NCBI GenBank assembly: GCA_902806595.1
Contig: CADCXC010000013.1
Span: forward strand, 186,001-250,000
Source of the DNA: Pyrenopolyporus hunteri
Lineage: Eukaryota; Ascomycota; Sordariomycetes; Xylariales; Hypoxylaceae
Reading direction: 5' to 3'
Length of the DNA: 64,000 nucleotides
Shown here: piece by piece, positions 26,992 through 41,257 of the stretch
Layout: the number at the start of each line of letters is the position of its first letter
Numbering within the stretch: position 1 is the stretch's first letter
The notes under the pieces: generated by a model
The model's database searches: none
What the model was told of the DNA's origin: nothing
The model's input: the letters and a program-made list of their open reading frames with translations, nothing else
Translations under genes and position numbers: made by a program

Positions 26992-27617
26992 CCAACTTTC
27001 GTATTATATATTGAGGGATGGCGCCGTATTGAAGTTTCTGACGCAACCGTGGTGATCGCGGTGAGGTCGGGAGTATATCTCGCTGTAGTTATGGGCTGTA
27101 TACTTAGGGTTATACCGTTAAATTATGGCGTGATACCCGCTGGAGTTATAGCGAATGAATCGCGTGGAGCCGGTAGCTAGATTCGGGACCTAGTTCGTAT
27201 GAGGATACAGGTATGTTGAAGTACCCTATAATTATGGTGGCTTTTAGGGCCGTAGACCGCATATTACAGCGGGTTAAGTACGTTTAAGGGCCCGTCCATC
27301 CACTATAATTATAGCGAAACGCACGCCAAAACTTATCGCTATTATAACGACTTTCGATATAATACGCCCTATATATAAAATACCTAAATACTATAACGGT
27401 AACCGGTAAGTGTAAATAATAGTTATATATTTAAAAACGATTTTTTAATAATATAAATTTAATTAAACGATAATCGTTTTTTTTACGATAACGATTTTTT
27501 ATATAAAATGGAAATAATTTTTTATTTTTTATTTTTTATTTTTTTTTTTTTACGTTATTACGATTACGAAACGATTACATAATTATTTATTAAATAATTA
27601 CTTAAGTATTTAAATAT
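26992..27617. other. Transition from gene island to AT block 2
   Basis: No gene seen. Base composition declines gradually from about 27,000 to 27,420 rather than in one step, unlike the sharp edges at 20,915 and 41,258. This suggests mutation leaking into single-copy flank, or a more degraded insertion. A poly-T stretch lies at 27,519-27,551. Confidence 0.5.
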
Positions 27618-27897
27618 TAAATTAAAGCGAAAATTTTAAAATAAGGATAAAAAAAATATTTAAATTTATAAATCGTAAATAAATTTTTACGTTTTTATTA
27701 TTTAGATATAACATTTAATTAATAAGATATAAATTTAATAAAAATAAAAAAGTATGTATATATAACGTAATTAATTTATTATTAAAAAGTTTTTTAAATT
27801 ATAATTTATAAAAAAAATTAAAAAAAAATTAAATTAAAATATATTAATCGATAAAATAATTACGTATTACGACCTTTAAAATATTCGTTTTAATTTA
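27618..27897. repeat. Left LTR-like direct repeat (uninterrupted)
   Basis: Starts near TAAATTAAAGCGAAAATTTT and ends near ATTCGTTTTAATTTA. It aligns with both right-hand pieces with almost only transition differences. Terminal TG/CA dinucleotides are not visible, as expected after RIP. Confidence 0.65.
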
Positions 27898-30800
27898 TAT
27901 TTTTTTAAATATAACGATAATAATTTTATAATATTATATTTATAATTAAAATTAAATTAATATTTCGATTTAAAATTTATAAGTTTAAGTTTATTATTTA
28001 AATTTTATATTAAGTTTTAATTTTATTAATTTAATAAAATTACTTTTAATTATAATTTTTTTAAAAATTAAATATATTTTAACGTTTTAATATTTCGTTT
28101 TTATTTTTAATTATATTTTTTCGTTTTTAATGGTAATTTATCGATTATAATCGTTTTAATTTTTTTAAATTTATAAGAATATTAATGTAAGTTTAAAGTT
28201 TAAAATTTTAAAAGTATTATTAATTTAACGATATAAATAAAAGGTAAATTTTTTAATATATATTATAATTTTTATAAGTTTAAATTTCGGGGTAAATTTT
28301 AGAGATAAAAAATTATTATATTTAATTATAATAAAAGTTTTAAATATTATAAAGATTTTAATTTTAAATTTAAATTTTTATTTAAATGTATTTATTAGTG
28401 TTATTATAATAAGGGTATTTTTTATTAATAAGTTTTTAGATTTATTAAAAAATATATTTTCGTTTTAATTTTAAAATTAATATAACGGGTTTTTATCGTT
28501 ATTATTTTTTAATACGGGTATTTTTTTAAGTTTTTATTTTATAAAAAGATGATTTATAAATAATTATTTTATAAATAATTATTTTATAAATAAGTGTTTT
28601 ATAAATGATTCGAAATTTTAAAATTATTTAAGTAATTTATTAAATTTTATTAATGTAATAAATTTATTTTAATTCGAGGTTTTACGGTTAATAGGTTTAA
28701 TTATAAAGTTAAATCGTATAAAAAGTTTTTTAATCGCGTATAAACGTTAATTAATAAATTTAATATTATATTTTATTAAGTTTTTAAACGGTTAAATATA
28801 TCGTAATAAAATTTTTATAATATATTAAATTTAAGTTTCGAGGTTTATAATAAATTTATTAATTATTATAAAAAATAAAATAAGTTTTCGATTTAATTAT
28901 AATTTAATTTATATATTTATATAATAAAATATTAAATATATAAAAAAATTTAAAATATTACGAAGTTTAAATATAACGTTTACGATAAAATTTAATAATA
29001 ACGATGGTTTTTTATATATTAAATACGAAAATAACGTTAATTAATAATTATAATTTTAATTATTTTTTTAAATAATTTCGTCGAAATAAATTATTATAAA
29101 AGGTTTTTTTATACGTTCGATATTTATTTTTTTAATTTAAGTTTTTTATAAATAGGATAAAACGTACGTAATTTTATTTAAATTTTTTATTAATATATTA
29201 AAATAATAAATTTATTATTATTCGAAGACGTAAATAATCGTATAAAAATATTGCGATTTTAAGTTTAGTTTTTTTTTTTAATTAAAGTTATTTAAGTAAG
29301 TATAATTTAATAAAAGTAAGTTTTTTAATTTAATAATTTTAATAGTCGTTTTATTTATTATATTAAAACTTTTTTTAATTACGTATTATAAAAATTATAA
29401 TAATTTTTTTACGATTATTATTTTAAGTATAAATTTATCGGTAATTATCGTTAAAAGGGATTTTATAACGTTCGAAAATAATTATTATTTATTATAATAA
29501 ACGTTTAATATTATTATTAAATTCGATGTTATTTTATTTTTTTAAAGTTTTTAATTAATATTAAATAATATTTACCGGTTTTTAATTATTTTTTTTACGA
29601 TTTTTAATTTTTTATTAAAAGATATTATAATGTAAATCGTTAATATAGTTTCGAAATTAAGAATTTTTTTATAAAGGACGTTGTTTTTATATATATTTTT
29701 TAATAATTTTCGGATTTTTTATATGTTTTTAAGCCGTATATTTTTAATATTATTAATAAAGTGTTTAACGTTAAAAGTTATCGTAAATATTTTTTTAATA
29801 ATAAATAAATAATAATACGATATTTTATGTAAAATTATTTCGAAAGGTAAAATACGATGTCGTATATATGATTAAAATTTAAATATTTTTTTTAAGTTTT
29901 TATAATTACGATTTAAATTAAAAGTAATTTTTTAATACGTAATATTTATAATCGAAGTTTAAAATTTTTTAATTGATTTTAAAAAGTTATTTATATTTTA
30001 ATTATATAAATTAAATAAATAAAATCGATTAATTAAATAATTTATATAATTAATAAATTTCGTTATTTTCGTAAGGTTTTTTCGTTTTTTTATTTTTTTT
30101 TTTTTTACTTTTTTTTTAAATTTTATTAATTTTTTAAAAAGTACGTTATCGTTAATTATGTCGTTAAAACGTAGTAACGTAAAGTTTACGGCGTTTAATT
30201 CGAAGGTTTTCGTAAAGTATAATAAAACGTTATAAAATAATTTAAAATATAATAACTTTTTTTTCGAAGTGGATTTTTCGAAATATAAAAGATAAAAGCC
30301 GTTAAAAAATTTCGTTAAAGTTATTAAAACTTATTTTAAAATTTCTTTTAAAGTTTTTTTTAAAGTTTATTTTAAAGTTTATTTTTCGAATAATAATTAT
30401 AATATCGATTTAATATATCGAATATTAATTTATAAATTTAAAAAAATAATTATAAAATGTTTCGATTAATAAAATATTAATATAAAAGTTTTAAAAACTT
30501 TATTAAAGCGAAAACGTTTTATTATAAATGTTAATTAAATTTCTTTAAAACGTTAAAAGTTAAAAAAAAAAGATGATAACGTTAAAATAATATTTTTATT
30601 ATTTTTTTTTTATTAAATTAAAAACGTTAAAATTACTACGAATAAAATTTTAAAATTATATTATATTAAATTTTTAACGATAATATAACCCCGTAATCTA
30701 AAAAAAGTCGATATATAATCGAGGAATTATTTTTTTAAAAATTAATTTATTATCGATAAATTAAAATAAATAAAAAATCCTTTAAATTTACGTCGAACGT

Positions 30801-33800
30801 TTTATATTAATAATATTATAAAATATTTCGTAATTTTTTTATTAATATTTTATTAAACGTTATTTAGGGTAAATATATATATTAAAATATACGATTAAAG
30901 GATTTTTAAATAGTTATAAAATTAAATTTCCAATATTTATTTTTAATTCGAAAATTACTATTATCGAAAATTAAATCGATATATATCGAATTTTTATAAA
31001 GTAAGTTTTTTAGTGAATATATAATATATTTAAATAACGATTTTCGTTGGGTTATAAAATTATTTATATAAGTTTATAAGTTTTTTAATAAAGTGTTTTA
31101 TAAATATTATAAAAAGCGTTTTAAAAATTTTAAATTCGAAGTTTACGTTAAAATGTAGCTATTTTTTAATTGTCGATTAATTTTAAACGTAATTAACGAA
31201 GCGTATAAAATATATTATTATTTTATAATAAAATATTTATACGAATTTAGGGATAATAAATACGTATATTTTCGCGTTCGATATTTACGTAATTTTTCCC
31301 TAATAAAAAATATAAATCTTAAGAATTTATTTATAAAAAAAACGATTAAAAGTTAAAAGCTTTTAAAATAAGTTAAAAAGTGTATTAAATTTTTAAATTA
31401 AGCGTTTTTTTTTTAAGTTTATAAATGGTAAATTATAATGTATTGTTCGAATATTATATAATAAATTTTTTAAAAAAATATATCGTTTAAATTATTATAA
31501 AAAATAATCGAATTTAAATAAAAGTAACCGTTAAAATATAGTAAATAAAAAATTATAAGTATAAATATAAACGAAATTTAACGATATTTTAAATTATAAC
31601 AAATGGAATTTTTTTAATCGAGTGATTTTTCGTTATTTTTTTTTTTATCGGTTAAATTATTTATTTTAATGTATTTTTTTTTATTTTATAAAGATATGTA
31701 TTTTTATAAAGTCGAAATCGTAAATAATTTTATAATTTATTTTTTTAGATTCGTTAAATAATTAATCGGTGATTTTTTATCGTTCGAATTAAATGTCATT
31801 TTTAAGGATTTTTTTAGGGGGGGTATTAATGATTTAATTATCGTTTTTAAAGTTTATAAGTTTTTAAAAGTTTTTTTCGTTTTATACAAAGTATTTTAAT
31901 TTATTTTTAACGTATATATTTTAAACGATCGAATTTTTTAAATTTTTAATAATATATTTAAAATTTTTACGGGTTTTATATATAATATAAAAATTGTTTT
32001 AATTATATTTAAATTTTTAAAATTTCGATTTATCGATATATTTTAAAAAGTCGTAAAAAAACATTAAGTCGTTTTTTTAAAGTAGTCGTTTTTTTATTTT
32101 ATAAATATATTTCGTATTATTTCGATTAATACGTTTTTTACGTTTTTAAATGATAATTTTCGATATTTAATCGATATTATTTTAACGTTTTTCGATTATT
32201 TTAATTTTTATTATTAAAAGATTAATTTTAAAAGTAACGTTTCGTTAATTTAATATTTTTTAAAAAGGTATAATAGTTTCGATCGATAATATAAATTTTT
32301 TATTATATATTATTTTATAAAAATTAAAGTTATATTTTTATATAAACGTTTTATCGATAAAAATTATAACGTTTAGTTTTAAAATTTATTTTTTATAAGT
32401 GTCGTTAATTAATTTTTTAAATTTAGTTTTAATTAATTTATAATCGATTTTTATTTAGCTTTAAATTTAAAAAAAATACGTTGATTCGATATTTTTATAA
32501 ATATCGATTATTTCGTACGTTTTAATTATTTTAATTTTAAATTCGAATTTTTTATCGATTTTAATTTTAAGGGAGATATCGTATTATAATATAATTTTTT
32601 TAGTTAAAAATTTAATTATTATAACGAAATTTATTTTATATAATAGTTCGACTTTTAGGTAATTTATTAATTATTTTCGGGTTTTAACGATAATTATATA
32701 ATCGTAATCGTTAAATATATATTAAATATCGATTATTTAATAATTAAAAAAATTAATAAATTTAAAATTTTCGAAAGGATTTATAAGTTTTTTCGTATTC
32801 GATTTTTAATATTAAAAGTAAGATTTTAACGTTTTAACGATATAATTATAAATATTTTTTTAATAATATAACGTTGAAATTTTTTTATAAGTTAATTTTT
32901 TTTTTTTTAATCGAAATTAACGTAATATAATCGAACGATTTTTTTTTTTAAATTTATTATCGATTATTCGACGTTAATAATAACTTTTATTTTTTTTTAA
33001 AAAAAGAATTTTATTTTAAACGGTATATTTTAAGGTTTTATTTTTAAAAGTAATTTTAATTTTTTAATTTTTTTTTTAATCGATTTTCGATAAATTTTTT
33101 TAAAAATTTTAAAGTAGTTAAAAATAAAATTATTTTTTAAGATTTAATATTTTAAATTTTTCGAGGATTTAATATAAAGGGTTTTATTTTTAGTTTAATA
33201 GAGATTTTTAATGTTTATAAAATGTTAATAAATATTAAGTTTAATTAAAAATTTATATATTTATCGACGTTTTTTTTTTATTAATTATTTTATAAATTCG
33301 ACGGTTTATTAAATTTTTTAAATAAGGTATTTATTATCGTATTTTTTTTATTAAATATATAATATATTTTGAAGTCGAATATTTTAATATAAGTAATTTA
33401 ATATATAAAAAAAATATTAAGAAAATTCGAAAATTTATTATTTAATTAAATAATTAATATTTTAACATTAATTTTAAATTTAAATTTTATATCGTATAAA
33501 TAATTACGAAGTTTTTTAAAGGATTTTATTACCGTTAAACATTTTTTTTAATAGTGTTATAATTTAATTTAACGTTTTTTTAATATTTTAATTTAAATTT
33601 AAAAGGTTTAAAATTTTCGTTTTTATTTAATTAATTTAATATATAATTTTATTTTTTATCGAAAATGTCGATTTTTAAAATAATCGATAGTTTAAATTTA
33701 TAATTTATAATTATAAAGTATGGTATCGAAGTTAAGATTTTTTATAAAGTAGTTATAATTTATTTTTACGATTTTTTTTATTTAAAAAGTTCGTTTTTTC

Positions 33801-36800
33801 GTAATAAAATTATTAACGGAAACGTTATAAAAATATAATAATCGATTTATATTTGAAAGTAAACGATTATATCGACGAATATTTTAATTTTATTAACGTT
33901 TTTATATTTTTTTTATTTTAAAATTTTTAAAATTTTAACCGTGTCGAGTTTTTTATTATTAATGTCGTATATATATTTAACGATTTTTATTATTTTTTTA
34001 TAAAAAATTAATTTAATAACGTTAACCGTAATTTTTTTTAATTCGAAATTTAATAATATATTATTAAAATTTTCGATATATTTTAATATAAAATATCGAA
34101 TATCGAGAAAAATTTCCTAATTATTATATTTAATTTTAAGTTTTTTTATTTTTACGTTATTAAAAAAAAGTTTATATTTATAAAGTGTTAAATCGTATAA
34201 TAGTTTAATAATTATTTTTAAAAATTATATTATCGAATTAATAATTTTTTACGAAAGGGTAATTATTTTTAATAATTCGATCGATGTCGTAAAAGTCGTT
34301 AAATTTTTATTAAAAACGAAAAAAGTAATTTAATCGTATCTAAAAAAAAAATTAATTATCGAAAAAATAATATATATTACGAATTTTTCGATAAATTTAT
34401 CGTAATTTTTAAAAAAAAAAAAATTTTTAATCGTTTTAATGTTAAGTTTAATAATTAAATTAATTAATTATAAGTTATTATTTTTTTTTCGACGAAAAAT
34501 TAAACGTTACGATAAAAGTTATAATTTTTTTTTAAAATTTTATTATCGAGTCGTTTTTATAAGATTTAAATTATTTAAAGTTTTATAAATATCGAAATCG
34601 AAATATTTTTTATTTATTAAATTTAATAAGGTATTATTCTAATTTTATAAGGAGGTATTATTTTATTTCGTATTTTATTTATTTTATTAAAATTTTACGT
34701 TAAAATTATTTTTTAACGATAAAAGATTTTTATAAAAATTTCTTTTTTTTAATCGATAAATTTTAAATTTTTAAGTTTTTTTAAAATATTAATTAATCGT
34801 TTAAGGGTTAATTTAATATTTTTAAATATTTTTATAAAATAAGGGAAGATATTTTTATAAGGGTTTTTTATCGAAAATTATTTAAAGTTTTTAAATATTT
34901 TTATAAGTTTTATTTAAAGTTTTTTTTTTTAATCGATCGAATCGAGGGGTGTTAATTTATCGAAAAAGGTATCGTTTATAAGGTAAATTTTACGAGATTT
35001 AAATTTATATATAATATTTATTAAAGTCGATTTTAAATTATAACGCGTTTTTATTTTAATAAATTTTTTTTTATCGTTTTAATTAATTTTTTAATAATTA
35101 ATTTTAGGATATTTAAAAAGTTATTATCGTTTACGGTTATTATTAAACGGTTATCGTTTTTTAATTTAGAGGAAAAGTTTTTTAATAAAGGTATATTTAA
35201 TGTTATTAAATTTATAGGTTTTTTTTCGACCTTTTTAAAAAAGTTAACGATATCGATTTTTATAAATAAATCGTTTTAAATTATTTTATAAAAGGTTTTA
35301 TATAATTTCGTATTTTATAAATAAAGTTTTTATTTATTATTAAAATAATTTTTAATAATAATGGCGTTTAATTTTTCGGATTATATAATTTTATTAAATT
35401 AAATAAAATTTAATTTAAATCGGTTTAAAATATTAATGAAATTTTTATTTTTACGAAATCGAAAATAAAATAGTTTATAAATATTTTACTTTCGAAATAA
35501 AACGATATTTTAAATATAAAAATGAAATTAAATTTTAATAATAATTTTAAAAAGTATATTTTATTTTTTATTATATAAATCGATATAATTAAGTGTTATT
35601 TCGTTATTTATATAAATTTTTTTATAACGTTTATATAATTAATTATGTTTTAAAATTCGAATTTAATTTACGTAAATTTAATTTTTCGATAGAATAAATC
35701 GTATTTAAAAACGTAAAATTTAATTATTATATTAATTTACGCGTTAATATTTACAATTATTAAAATTAAGTTTTTATTATTTATAAGTTTTATTTTAACG
35801 ATAAATTTAATTAATAAATAAATATAAATTTAAAAGTCGTTTAAAGTCGAAGGTTTAATTAATAGTTTTTTTTTTTACGATTATATAATTATCGATATCG
35901 AAGTTTATATATTAAATGTTTAAATCGATTTTTAATTAACGGTATTTATTATAAGATTTTTTTATTCGGTGATTTTTTAAGCTTTTTTTATAATTTTTTT
36001 TATTAATATTTTAATGAATTTAATAGGGGTAATTTTTCGGTTTTTATCGGTTAAAAATTAATAAATAAATTTTATAAATTCGGGTAGAAATTTAATTAAT
36101 TTATTTTAAAATATTTCGAATTTTTTTATAAAATTAATTTATAAGTAATTTTTTTAAAATTTTATAGTTTTAAAGTTATAAAAATCCCGAGTTTTAACAT
36201 TATTTTATTTAAAAAAAGTTTCGAAGGTTTTTTTAAATTTATTAATAAGTTGATTAAAACGAGGAATTTTTTCGATAATATATTTATTTAAAATGTTTCG
36301 ATTAATAAATTTTTTTAAGTCGTTTTTTTAACGTTTAATAATATTAATTATAACGGTATTTTCCTTTACGAGTTTTTATTTATAAATAGATTTAATTCGA
36401 TTAAATTTATTTTAATTAATGGTAATTTTAATTTAAATATAATTTAATAAATTTTTTTCGTTATATAAATTTTTAAATATTTTTATAAATAAAATTTAAA
36501 TTAAAAGTTTAAACGGTTTTTTAAGTTAAAATTTAAAGTTCGAATTAATATATTTAACGGTTATTAAATAATCGTAAGTTTTTTTAATTATATCGTATTT
36601 TATAAACTACGTTTCGTATAATTATTTTAAAATAAAATATTTCGTAAAGGATTTATATTTTTTAATTTTTTAAATTATTAATTTTAAAATATTAATATTT
36701 CGTAATTAATTAAAACTTTTTATTTTATTTAAATAATATTATTAAATATTTTAATTATAATAAAAAATATTTTAATTATTTAACGTATTTTTTAATTAAT

Positions 36801-39360
36801 ATTTATTAAATTTATAACTATTTTTGTTATAAAATTAATATTAATTCGATTTATATTTTTTAAATTAAATTAAAAGGTTAAATTTTAAATAATTATTAAA
36901 ATTTAGTAATATATTAATTAAAAATTAATATTTAAAGGGTATTAATTATAATTTTTCGATTTTATAATTAAAAAATTATTTTTTTTAAATTTATATCGTA
37001 TTAAAATACATTCGATTTTTATAAAAGTTATAATTTAATTAATCGAAAAATTCGAATTTCCCTAAAATTTATCGTATTTAATTATATTTTTTTTAAAAAT
37101 TTTCGGTAATTTATCGATGGTAAAAGATTTCGAGTTTTTTTATACGTTTTTTTAGGTTTATTATAACCGAGTTTTTAAATTTAAATTATTCGATATATTT
37201 TAAAATAAATTTTCGAGTCGATATAATAATAAATTTCGAGTTATATTTTTAAATTCGGGTATAATATTAAAATTAAAACGATTTAAAAAAATAAGTATTT
37301 TAATTAATAATCGACGGTATTATTAATCGCGTTTAAATAAATTTTTAACGAAAATCGATAATATTATTAATTTAATTTTTAATAGTTTTAATTAAGTTAT
37401 TATAATTTATATTTTTTAAATCGTTATAATTTATTTTAAAATAAAATTAAATAATATTTATAATCGATTTTTTATCGATTTAATTTAATAGTAAAATTAT
37501 TTAATTATTAAATTTTTTATTATCTAATTTTTTTATTAAGATTTAATATTTTATAATTAAAATATTTATATAACGAAAATTCGAAAAAATCGAATTTTAT
37601 TCGAAAGTTTTAAATTATTCTTTAATTAATAAATATTATTTCGAATCGTCGATTTTAAAATATTTTTTTAATTTAATTTAAATGTTTTTTTAAAAAGTAA
37701 CTTTTTTAACGATAAATTTTACGATTTTTTTTAAAGTGTACGTTTTAATTTAATACGGGAATTTTCGAAGGATATTTTTTTTCGACGTATATATTTTAAA
37801 AAAAATTCGATCGAAGTTTTTTATTTATTTAATAACGTTATATTTATTAAATTAATATTAAAAGTAATTTTCGAATTTCGATAAAAAAGTTAATATATAA
37901 TAAATAAATGTTTTAAAAATAATAATAAATTTTATAAAATTATTAATTTAATAATTAATGTTTAAAATATAGGTAATTTTATTATTATTAAAATTATTAC
38001 CGTTAATTATTAAAAATATATTTTTAAAATTTATTTTTTCGAGGGTTTTAAACGTATATATTTTAAGTAATTTTTTATTAAAATTATTATTAAAAAATTT
38101 ATTATAAAATATAATAAATTTATTAAATTTAATTAAAAAATTACGAAGTTTTTAAAGTTTAAAATTTTTAATATATTTTTTAAAGTTAAAAGTAATAATT
38201 AAAAGAAATTATAATAAAAATTTAAAAAATATTTTTATTTTTCGAATAAAAATTTCCGGATTTTATATAAAAGTCGCTTTTAATATTTTAAAACGATAAA
38301 AGCGATGATGGATAATTTTTTTAAGTTATATTTTTTAAGGTTTATAGGTTACGTCGATATATATATTTTAATCGATTATAAAAAATTTATTATTTAAAAT
38401 TTTTAAAATTTTTAATTAATTTTTTCGTTTTATTATTTTAACTTTAATATATTATAATAATGTTAAAACGATAGCGAAAATTATTATTAAAATAATTTTT
38501 AAAAGTATCTATAATATTTATTAAATAATTTATATAATGGTTTATTTTAAAGTAATAAAAAAATTTAAAATAATATTTTTATATCGATTTTTTCGTAAAT
38601 ATTTTAAATATTTAACGAATATAATACGAAACGTATATAATTTATCTCGTATTTTTATCGATATTTAATATTTTTTAATGTTAATTACGTAAATTATTTT
38701 ATTAATAATTTTTAATTTATTAAATAAAGTTTTAAAATTAAAATTTATATCGATATTATAAATTTTTTTTAACGTTTCGAATCGATCGAATAATTTAACG
38801 CGTAAATTTTAAATTTATATATTTTTATATTTTTCGAATTATAAATTATTAAATTTTTAAATTTTTAAATATTTTTAAATATTTTTAAATATTTTAAATT
38901 TTTAAGTGTTTTTAAGTTTTTATTTCGTATTTTCGAATTTTAATTTTAAGGAATTTTATTAATTAATAAATTATTAAAAAATAAGTAATATATAAATTTC
39001 GAAAAATTTTAATTAAAAATTACGAATAATTTTACTTTCGATTTAAAAAACGTTATAATTTTTTAAATTTTCGAAGTTTTTAACATTTTTATTTATTTTT
39101 TATTAAAAAGTTTTTATTTATAATTTCGTTTTATTTAAATTTATATCGTCGTAATTAATATATATCGATTTTTTTAAAATTAAAATTATAAATTTAAATT
39201 TTATAATAATTATTAAATAAATTAAAACGGAAATTTTAAAATAAAAATAAAAAAAATATTTAAATTTATAAATTATAAATAAATTTTTACGTTTTTACTA
39301 TTTAAATATAACGTTTAATTAATAAAATATAAGTTTAATAAAAATAAAAAAATATATATA

Positions 39361-40631
39361 TTCGAAGTTTTTTCGAAATATTATTTCGATTTTTTTTTTT
39401 AATAAAAAAAAATTTAATTACGTAAAAATTTACGAGTTATATTTTCTACGTTATATTAATTATACATTATATTACATTATATTATATTACGTTACGTTAC
39501 GTTACGTTACGTTAATTAATTACGCGTACGTTTCGTTTAACGATTTATATTACGTTTTTATTTAATTAATTAAACCGTTTAATTAAATCGTTATATATAT
39601 CGTAATTATTACATTTAAAATTATTCGCATTTTAATAAACGATTTTATTAATTAAATTAATTTAATTATAAATATAAATTTAATTTTAATTTAACGTATA
39701 ATTCGATTTAAAAAAATCGAATTAAATAAATCGAATTAAATAAATTAAATTAAATAAATCGAATTAAATAAATTAAATTAAATAAATCGAATTAAATAAA
39801 TCGAATTAAATAAATTAAATTAAATAAATTAAATTAAATAAATCGAATTAAATAAATTAAATTAAATAAATCGAATTAAATAAATCGAATTATAAATATA
39901 AATTTAATTATAAATATAAATTTAATTATAAATATAAATTTAATTATAAATATAAATTTAATTATAAATATAAATTTAATTATATAAATTTAATTATATA
40001 AATTTAATTTTAATTCGACGTATTTTTCGTAATATTTTTCGAAGAATTTTTCGAATTATATATTTAAAATTAAATATAAAAGGGTTATATAAATGGTTAT
40101 TTACGACGGTTTTTTCGAAAAATTCTTAAAAAAATAATAAAAGTAGTTATTTACGACGATTTTTTCGAAAGATTTTTAAAAAAATAATAGGGGTAGTTTT
40201 TTACGACGGTTTTTTCGAAAGTAATATAAGTGGTTTTTCGCGACGATTTTATCGAAAAGTAGTATAAAATAGTTTTTTACGACGGTTTTTTTAAAAGTAA
40301 TAAAGGGTGGGTTTTTACGACGGTTTTTTTAAAGGTAATAAAAGGTAGATTTTCGCGACGGTTTTATCGAAAAATAATAAGGGTGGTTTTTTACGACGAT
40401 TTTATCGAAAAATAATATAAGGTGGTTTTTTACGACGGTTTTTCGAAAAATAATACGGGTAATTTTTCGTAAAAGTTAAAAAATACCACGAAAACGATAT
40501 TAAAAATTATATTAAAAATTATATTTAAAGTTATATTAATAATTATATTAAAAAATATATAATTATAAAAATAATCGTAAAATTCGAAAAAAATTAAAGG
40601 TTATTATATTATTTTATAAGGGTAATTTTTA
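39361..40631 (+). mobile_element. Shared ~1.3 kb non-coding repeat, copy 2 (nested in the right LTR)
   Basis: The second copy of the repeat at 12,545-13,985, here without the ~250 bp insertion. Insertion into the LTR shows it is mobile or was mobilised. In order it holds a TTACG pentamer run (39,486-39,517), expanded AAATAAATCGAATT/AAATAAATTAAATT arrays (39,716-39,893), about five copies of an 18-bp ATAAATATAAATTTAATT unit (39,893-39,980), and the 41-bp-class tandem array (40,086-40,460). No terminal inverted repeats and no open frame. It could be a non-autonomous element; its class is unknown. Confidence 0.65.
40086..40460 (+). repeat. Tandem array of ~41 bp units (copy 2)
   Basis: About nine units built on TTTTTACGACGGTTTTTTCG followed by AAAAGTAATATAAGGTGG-like sequence. 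It is the counterpart of the array at 13,316-13,900 and is less AT-biased than the DNA around it because many of its C sit in CpG. Confidence 0.75.
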
Positions 40632-41257
40632 ATATATAACGTAATTAATTTATTATTAAAAAATTTTTTAAATTATAATTTATAAAAAAAATTAAAAAAA
40701 ATTCGAATTAAAATATATTAATCGATAAAATAATTACGTATTATAATTTTTAAAATATTCGTTTTAATTTAATATTTATTTAAAATATTTTATTTTATAA
40801 AAATTTAAAAATTTAAAAAAATTTAAAAATTTAAAAATTTAAAAATTTAAAAATTTAAATTTAAATTTAGAAAAAAATTTAAAAAAAAACTTAAAAAAAA
40901 ACTTAAAAAAAAAAATTTAAAAAAAAACTTAAAAATATTATAAAAAAAAAAAATTCGAATGTAAAATTAAAAAATAATTTTTTTATATATTATATTATTA
41001 TATAATATTTACGCGTTATAATATTAAAAATAAAAATAAAAAACGCGTAAAATAATAAAAAATCATTTTTTAAAAAATAACGTTTTTTTATAATTAACGT
41101 TTTTTAAATATATAATCGTTTTTTATTTTTATATTTTACCGTTACGATATTTATTTATTTAAAGTAAATATTTAAACAACGAAATAACGCGAATTTACTT
41201 TATAACGTTTTATAACTTTAAATTTAAAACTTTTATAATACGATATAATAAAGGGAA

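Larger units (their letters stand above)
27618..40773. mobile_element. Decayed LTR-type retroelement (~13.2 kb including a nested insertion)
   Basis: A segment of about 280 bp at 27,618-27,897 recurs at the right end in the same orientation, as two pieces (39,218-39,360 and 40,632-40,773) separated by a 1.27 kb insertion. Shared words include AAATTTTTACGTTTTTA, TAACGTAATTAATTTATTA and ATATATTAATCGATAAAATA. Two direct repeats flanking an 11.3 kb interior fit an LTR retrotransposon, long ago mutated by RIP. Reverse transcriptase or integrase cannot be read with confidence. The interior is longer than usual for fungal Ty3- or Ty1-type elements, so further nested insertions or a second element are possible. 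Strand and superfamily are undetermined. Confidence 0.6.
39218..40773. repeat. Right LTR-like direct repeat, split by an insertion
   Basis: Left piece 39,218-39,360 and right piece 40,632-40,773 together match the 280 bp left repeat. The break falls in an ATATATA stretch that is single in the left repeat (near 27,760) and appears on both sides of the insertion, consistent with a short target-site duplication of about 5-6 bp. Confidence 0.65.

Noticed and set aside
38300..38400. Short open stretch GYVDIYILIDYKKF reminiscent of integrase cores
   Set aside because: Too short and ambiguous after C-to-T change; no conserved Asp/Glu spacing can be shown by eye.
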